Assembly: GCA_021234155.1 (NCBI GenBank)
Contig: JAJEKV010000017.1
Location: 61,152-125,151 of the forward strand
Length of the DNA: 64,000 nucleotides
Direction: 5' to 3'
Source: Isoetes taiwanensis
Taxonomy: Eukaryota > Streptophyta > Lycopodiopsida > Isoetales > Isoetaceae
The notes under the pieces were generated by a model, which was given only the letters and a program-made list of their open reading frames with translations, was not told the origin of the DNA and made no database searches. The translations under genes were made by a program, and so were the position numbers. Of this stretch, positions 57,581 to 64,000 are shown piece by piece. How positions within the stretch are numbered: position 1 is the first letter of the stretch; every line of letters starts with the position of its first letter.

Positions 57581-59585
57581 TACACAACAGAATTACTATA
57601 CATGAATAAATAGATGAAGATGAAATGAAAAAATGGGTTGAATGTGGAAACCTTTCTCTCGTATCAACAATGCCAGATTCTCCTGACTCCAACAGAACAG
57701 AACTGGTAATCCCATGAATGCACAAAAGAAATCAATAATATTCAATGTTTTGACCAACACTAAGTTGTGGCTCTCACTGGTCAATGCCCATACCCCTCTC
57801 TGTGGTTATTAATGGCAAAGTAATCATTGCTAGCACTGCCACCACCGAAAAAGTTCTGAGGGCCCGATTCTCAGATTTTCTTCGCAACACACTGATATGT
57901 GTGGTGTCACGAATAGAGACCGCTTCCTCGCATCTTTGCATAGCTACTTGCTCCTCTTCTTGTAACCGAACAACTACTTAAGGTCCTCCAGCTCACCCTC
58001 TTGTTCTTCCAGCCTTTCCTTTCTAGAAATATTCAGCCAGTTGCCTCATCCGCTGGAATACCCTCAACTCCTTAGGTGTCAAAGAACGGTCCTGTTGTTT
58101 TTCCACAACCGGTGCCGTATTTACAGCCTTCTATAGCTTCTTGGACAAGTTTGACCGGTGGTGGTGGTTCTGTCACAATCAAATCAGTCACAATTGAATG
58201 TACTCCAGGACTTGTAGGTGTTGTGTGCATCTCAGCCCAGCACCATTAACCTTCTTTTGAACCTCAACTAGTGAGACCCTCAATTCAAGACTATTAACAG
58301 CCATCCTTTTTGTACTATTTAAAGGCAATCAAAGAATGGGCGGTAGCCAAAACCTATTCACAAATACACCCTCTCTCGCACCTTCTCCAGTAAGCAACCA
58401 TGGTTATAATGTCCTCCTCTCAATAATGTGAACAACAAGCTATATGATACCTATGTTGGCAATTCAAGCAACTTAACTCCGTAAGTTTTCAGTGAATTTG
58501 CACTGATGATGCCGTAATATGTATAAAATGAATCTTCCACCAGCAACTTATCTCTCGATAATAGTAGAGATGCCAAATGTTGGTGAGTATCCATTTTCAG
58601 CTTCCACAAATTGTTTATGTAGAAATGCAGTAAGTCTCTGCTCTTTCTAGAACTTTTAACTCCTCCTCAAGTTTGAGCTTACGCCGACCTGCCCATTAAT
58701 GTATGTAGGGGTTCATTGCTTTTTGTGTACCTTGTTCCCGCAAGCAAAGGTGCTTCCATCCGGGACCTGCCCAAATCTTTAATTTCGCCTCCAACCTACA
58801 TGTTGGATTAAGTTTCAACTCCTCCTCGCTTTGTAGCCAAATCATTTGTGCCCAGCCTTAAACTGCTTTTCACTTCTTCCAACATCAGCTCTTTCTCTAA
58901 CGTAGGGCCTTCCTCTCATTGCCTTTCAGCCACTTCTCATCGGCTTCCGTGACTTTTGTGATAAGTAAAACATCTTCAACTCGCATCGCATTCTCTAAGG
59001 TTTTATGTTTTCATCAAAGCGACCTAATTTCATTTATCTAGTCACCTTGGCTTTGCCTTCATTTCGCTTCCTAACATGTGCTAGCAACATCCATTTTACT
59101 TGTTATTGTTAGAGAGCCTTGACATTGCACAAAGAAATGCAGCCCACATTTCAGGCCCTCAGTAAGTATTGATCTAGTGCACTTTTCAACGCAAAAGCAA
59201 GGGCCAAATGGTTTTACTTTGTTTAGACAATTTTGTAGATTTTCCTACAGAAAGTGCTTCCAACTTCTCTGAAGATGCTCCTTTGCACAAAGGTTATTTT
59301 ATCTTTCCCTGTTCAACTTTGTCCAGCAGAATCCCAAATCTCTAACCGCATTATTTTCCAACCAAGTTTCCTCGTGGGGGCTTCACCGACTGCATGGTGA
59401 CCATGGTGTGAAAATCATCTCAAGGCCTCCATGCTCGCATCACGTGAAACACCGGGATCTCGAAGCTGCTACCAGGAAAAGGGGAGGGAGAAGGGCGGAT
59501 TTGCTCGACGTCTCATGAAGTTTCGTTAAAGAGACTTAAAGTGTCAACGCCGCCAAAAGTTGTACCCTCACTAGCTATTTTACAC
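57581..59585. other. No recognised gene
   Basis: Short frames only, with no known motifs and no clear repeats. The sequence may be intronic or decayed. Confidence 0.5.
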
Positions 59586-60315
59586 CCTTTATCACATTTG
59601 TGTATGAATGGCGTGATCTTAGTTTCTATTGACATTGAAGAACTATCAATATATACTCTAACAAATTCCATGTGATTATTTCTAAGCCGAATTAAACATG
59701 GTACTTTGTTTATCAATTATATGAGAGGCTGTGCATATTGATTTTCCTTTCTTACCAAGTTTTCACGTATAAGATGCCCTATATTTTCAAGAAAGATAAA
59801 ATATTAGAAGTATTTTTCTTCCCCTATTTTCTTTCTCGCAGGTAAGAAGACCAGCCTGTACAGCCGTGAAATCAACCCCGTCAAGACTGCGGGAGGTACT
59901 ATGATACCACTACACGCCTATGCACATAAACCTAGTGATAAAGTTAACCATCATAATAGAACAACAAAAATGTTTGAAACACTCGAAATAATTTATCACA
60001 CGTGTTTCATAATTCACCACAATTGTATGAATAGTCCACATCATTAGCCATTGAATGAGTATTAAAGTGTGCCCTCACGGCAAGACATGATGTCCAATTA
60101 TATTAATTAATAGCTCCCGAGGAAAATGACATATAAAATCGTCAGTCCATCAGCCGTAAATTCTAGCAATCATTAATGTGTCTCATAACTATATGTACCA
60201 AAATGTTTCACACCAAAGTCTATAAGCTGGAAACTATGTCAGACAGATGTACCAAAATGCTACACCAAAGTCTATGTTGAACCAGTCAGAACCTATAGGA
60301 ACTATAGAATAGAAG
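59586..60315 (-). repeat. Diverged copy of the tRNA-array unit (minus)
   Basis: The reverse complement follows the array unit from the ctatagttccta segment at about 60,310, through attaattaatagctcccgag, the tRNA-Gly remnant and ttttcaagaaagataaaat, to the atttgtgtatgaatgg segment at 59,590. Many substitutions and indels occur, and the tRNA-Arg end is missing. It is older than the block 1 units. Confidence 0.88.
59857..59923 (-). pseudogene. tRNA-Gly pseudogene in the inverted unit copy
   Basis: Read on minus it starts gcataggcgtgtagtggtat and keeps catagtacctccc. The anticodon and T arms then decay (gcagtcttgacggggttgat) and the 3' acceptor strand is altered. Confidence 0.85.
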
Positions 60316-60329
60316 TGAATAGAAATATG

Positions 60330-63290
60330 ATTTTATCGGGTCTACCTGAGACCAACCGGCCTAGCGGGGACCCAAGACAAGAGAGAGAGCAAAGCAGCGA
60401 CACAATGATTAAAATCCCTCATCAAGGGTTTTAAAGCCACCTTAGTAGCAATAAGGATGCTGACATATAACGACGCTTATACAATTAATGAGGTTAATGT
60501 TGGGACAACTCCAGTCCGGCTGTGATTCATTACCTCCCTCGGAGTGGCCATCCCAACAAGCCCACAGAGGCCGTGGCTCAGCTCATGCAAGGCCTCGGGG
60601 CACACCAACTAAAGCATACGACCGATATGCTCGCACGCCGACAAAGCCCGAGGGCGTGACTTTCATCCTCACGGCGCCTGCTGACAAAGATTAGATGTAC
60701 CGCCCTCACGCTACCCCGAATCCATCTCCCCGCCTCAATGCGAGGTGGTGCACTGCGCGAATGGAAGCAATCACCTCGCGCTTTTCATGGGTAGATGGCA
60801 GCTGTGTAGCGGGGTGTGGCCCCTCGTGAGCATGGATTAACCTCGGCTGCTGATAATTTGCCTTGACATGTGACAAGGCCTTTGTATCCAAAAGCTTGGC
60901 CATGAAGCGGGGCATCCAAGTATCGCCTGCGCGCTGCTGCTCTTCATGGCGGTATGGACCGGTTCACATCCGGTGGTGCTCGCACATTCATGTAGTTTGA
61001 GGTAACCACTGGCTTCGCTTTGTCTTTCCAAAGAAAGCTTGAGTCGCCGCGGCCAGCAAGGTCAGCCTAAGCCATCCATAGCCAGCTCACCTTCCGGAAG
61101 TAAATAATGTGACGCTCCAGCAGCCTCCTCAGAATGGAAGGAAGCCCACCTGAGTAAGATCCGATATGGGGGACCTGTGATTTCCACTCCCAGTTCGGCC
61201 AAGAAGGCCTCTCAGACTGCCTAGATCATTCCAAGTGGTGAGGACACCACCGCCCCCACACTCTCTCGCCTTCTACAGGGAGACCGGCTCAACCAAGGCT
61301 CCCTCGAACAAGTGTGTGCCCGGTGACCCCATGCACAATACCGCTTTGAAAGACTCCAGTTAGTTTTGTATCAGGCTGTATTTTCCAATTAGACCAGGTA
61401 GAACCGATGATGCATCCCAAAGGTGGTAGTAGAAACTCAATGCCCAAATACTTATAAGACCGAGCTACCTCCACTACCTACCGCAGGAACTAGGAAGGCG
61501 TGGTGTTTAGGATGATAGACCAAAGAAGACTCCTTGTCTTGCCATGTTAACTCTCACATGTCGTTGAATTGGCGTAGTGTCCAAAGCATCTAGGTATGCT
61601 GCATGTCCTCCTGGGTATATGCGAGCAGGTCACGAACACGCGATATGAGTTGCCTTGGACAGGTGCATCAACCAGCCCCCATGCTCATACTAGCCATTCT
61701 TCTAGCTGGTCAATGTACAAGCCACGAAGAGTGCTCAGAGCAGAGGGGCATGCCCGGGCGCACTCCCTAATGTTGCTAACAATCTGCCCCCGACAAGGTG
61801 GAGACTCACCCGAGCAAGCCTCCTCAGATAATCAGAGCATAGCATTCCTGAAGTCGACGGGTCCCTAGCTATCTCAATCTAGTCCCACAACTTATCCCTG
61901 AAATTATGTCAGAAAGCTCATAAATCCACAAAGCAACAAGATGATTCGCGCCGATTCCTAACATCCCTCTACAGAGGTTCGGGTAGAAAGTGAAGATGGG
62001 CGTGGTCAATAGTAGAATGTCAAAGGTAAGCCCCACTGCTGAGAGCCCGCACTTCCATCCTCTCGCCTAGTGTCAATCGCCACCAAGAACTCTTAAGCAA
62101 CTTGGCAAAGACAACCCACCATAATGGTAGTCGATAGTTGGTCAGGGTCATGGGGGGTCCCCGCTTTGTATAAGTGGGCGTCAACTCTACCGGGCAACGC
62201 CAAAGGCGTGGGGGAAGCCTTCTTGCAATGCTCCCAAGAAGAGGGCCGTGAGAATCGGCACCACGGGCCCACTCTAAGAAGCTCACTGCGATACCATCTA
62301 AATCGGGCCGCTTCCCGTTAGCGAGGGCGCGGCAGCCCATTATGACATCCCTTCAAAGAATAATGACACTGGGGTTACAGACCTGCTCCCATGAGGTACT
62401 GGGGTGCCCGGCTCCCATTGGGTCATATCTCACCCATGCCCGGTAATATTTGGGCACAGGCAGCTTACTCAAGACCTTCCGTGGCCCCAGGTGGCGGTCT
62501 AGAAGACCAAAACCATCCTGCTGGGTTGGTGCCTGCAAGGTACTTGGCTTTCTTGGTCTCTGGGAGGAAGGAGCTTTTATTGACGGACGGCTCGCTGCCA
62601 TCGGTAGTGGGATTCAAAGACTTGGCTGAGCCATCAAGCCACTCACATTCGGCCATCGTAATCCAAAGGATTACAGGAAGGTGATTGCAGCCCTCGCGGA
62701 TCGCCGAGCGCCTCCCAAAGCATCTCGCCCCTACCCGGCGAGCCGTTCACCGGGCCCGCTGAAGTGTGAGTCGCAAAGATCTCCAAGTACCATGTCACCA
62801 AGCATCCCTAGCAGACAGATCGGGCCGGATGATCGATAGTCCGCATTTCACAACCGCGGGTACATGGGGTGTTGGGGCAATGGTGTCGTTATTCCCGCCA
62901 ATCTATCTCGTGGTGAAGAACAAACATGGTTCGAGTCTACTTCCTCGCCCGGCCACCGCCCCTATACTAAGCGAAAGACTCAAGTGTAGTATTGCTCGGT
63001 CGCTAGCACGAACCACCACACCGTGCTACTCTCTCTCGTTCTCTGCCTACAAGTGAAGTACCGGAGGATTGCCATCAGCCACGCATTGCAAATGACAAAG
63101 TCAAAGATATCGCGACAGTACAGCCTGCCGGCCACATGTCACATATCTGACGCTCCTTGGCCAAAACATTCAGGGTCCATTTGCAACACATCGTCAGCTA
63201 GAGGTGTTAGAATTTGGGATCTGCCTGTCCCTGTGCGCGCATTGAAGTCTCCAAGCAACAGACCTGCCCAATTGTCCGATCACAGAGTGT
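60330..63290 (-). mobile_element. Degraded LINE (non-LTR retrotransposon)
   Basis: Minus-strand translation gives LINE landmarks in order. At about 63,265-63,205 GLLLGDFNARTGTGR is the apurinic-type endonuclease GDFNAR box, followed at about 63,110-63,070 by CRDIFDFVICNAW. At 62,340-62,020 RT reads ALANGKRPDLDGI, then PTYTKRGPPMTLTNYRLP and VFAKLL. At about 61,460-61,430 RSYKYLGIEF is the C-terminal RT motif. The frames are separate and stops intervene, so the element is inactive. Its total of about 3 kb is shorter than a usual LINE. The YxDD active site was not located. Neither a poly(A) tail nor target duplications were identified at the left end. Confidence 0.8.
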
Positions 63291-63292
63291 CA

Positions 63293-64000
63293 TCTCTATA
63301 TTATAATGTTAGTAATGGACCCACCCCAACTCCACTTCTGTCGAGGATTTGATCGACCAATGGTGATGATGTGTGCGCGTTCAACTAAAAATTTTCACCT
63401 TGACTATGCAGCTTCAATATGAAAGAAAAGGAAAAGGAAAAGGAAAAGGGAGGGAAAGGGAAAGGGAAAGGGAAAGGGAAAGGAAAGGGCAAAAGGAAAA
63501 GGGAAAAGGGGAAGGGAAGGGAAAAGGAAAACGAAGCGAAAGGGAAAAAGGGAAAAGGAAACTAAAAGGGAAGGGAAAGGTGGAAAACGATGAAAGGGAA
63601 AGGGAAAAGGAAAACGATGAAATAGGAAAAGGTAAAAGGAAAGGGAAGGGAAAAGAAAAAAGATGAAAGTGGTGCGAAAACTAAAAGGAAAATAGGGAAA
63701 AGGAAAAGGAAAAGGACTGAAAAGGAAAACGAAGGAAAGGGAAACTAAAAGGAAGTCTGAAAAGGGAAGGAAAAGGAAAATGATGAAAGGGAAAAGGAAA
63801 AGGGAAAAGGGAAAGGAAAAGGGAAGGGGAAAAGGAAAACGATGAAAGGGAAAAAGGAAAAGGAAAAGGAAAAAGGAAAAGGGGAAGGGAAAAGGAAAAA
63901 CTATGAAAGGGAAAAGGGAAAAGGGAAGAGGAGAAGGAAAAGGAACAACGATGAAAGGGAAAAAGGGAAAAGCAATACGTAAATTGAACGGAAGTAATAT
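63293..64000 (+). mobile_element. Helitron 6, 5' part with polypurine tract (runs off window)
   Basis: The sequence A|TCTCTATATTATAATG at 63,292-63,308 is followed by agtaatggaccc and tgatcgaccaatggtgatga, matching the 5' region of Helitrons 4 and 5. From 63,419 to the window edge the plus strand is almost only G and A (gggaaaaggaaaacgatgaa words). This is the same polarity relative to the element as the tracts in Helitrons 1-3, which lie in the opposite orientation. The 3' end is outside the window. Confidence 0.85.
63419..63995 (+). repeat. Polypurine tract inside Helitron 6
   Basis: About 580 bp of G/A-rich sequence with irregular words gggaaaagg and the recurrent interruption aacgatgaaaggg about every 40-70 bp. 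The K/G/R/E-rich open frame through it is an artefact. Confidence 0.93.

Noticed and set aside
1-64000. CRISPR array, bacterial operons or plastid origin
   Set aside because: There are no regularly spaced short repeats with unique spacers. The tRNAs are of nuclear type with Pol III terminators, and the elements are eukaryotic.

Overview
The window looks like repeat-dominated nuclear DNA of a land plant. The reasons are plant-type nuclear tRNA-Gly(CCC) and tRNA-Arg(ACG) genes with Pol III oligo-T terminators, Helitrons with TC/CTAG ends, degraded Ty3/gypsy pol on the minus strand, a LINE, and intron-bearing fragments of eukaryotic genes (RNA lariat debranching enzyme, possibly an FCP1-like phosphatase). 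I cannot place it more precisely. No complete protein-coding host gene is visible. Nearly all long open frames are low-complexity artefacts or pieces of broken elements.

Layout. 1-0.93 kb: broken gypsy reverse transcriptase (minus). 1.25-2.38 kb: a 1.1-kb retro-insert body (minus), repeated with a 32-nt poly(A) tail at 26.31-27.51 kb. 2.38-13.34 kb and 24.80-29.39 kb: two blocks of a tandem array. Its ~1.02-1.16-kb unit carries one tRNA-Gly(CCC) and, about 0.46 kb downstream, one tRNA-Arg(ACG). Several copies look intact, while others are damaged mainly inside the tRNA bodies. Two Helitrons (3,373-5,295 and 11,317-13,072, both minus) sit inside array units exactly between A and T, and uninterrupted neighbouring units serve as empty sites. 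Each is mostly one 1.5-1.7-kb polypurine/polypyrimidine tract. A third copy lies at 34,663-36,579 and the start of a fourth, in the opposite orientation, at 63,293-end.

13.34-24.80 kb separates the two array blocks. It holds unrecognised decayed coding-like sequence and three arrays of short tandem repeats, two of them sharing a motif related to the palindrome CAAATTGGGCGCCCAATTTG, plus a ~0.5-kb inverted repeat. 29.39-33.26 kb is a plus-strand Helitron that captured a debranching-enzyme (DBR1) fragment with its intron. It runs head-to-tail into another Helitron 5' end at 33.26 kb. 36.6-63.3 kb is mostly featureless AT-rich DNA with a degraded gypsy pol (41.39-43.34 kb), a probable FCP1-like phosphatase fragment (57.24-57.58 kb), two diverged minus-strand pieces of the tRNA array unit (51.96 and 59.59 kb), a purine microsatellite (55.8 kb) and a degraded LINE (60.3-63.29 kb).

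The parts do not form an operon or pathway. They record a tRNA gene array that expanded by unequal exchange and was repeatedly invaded by Helitrons and a retro-insert.
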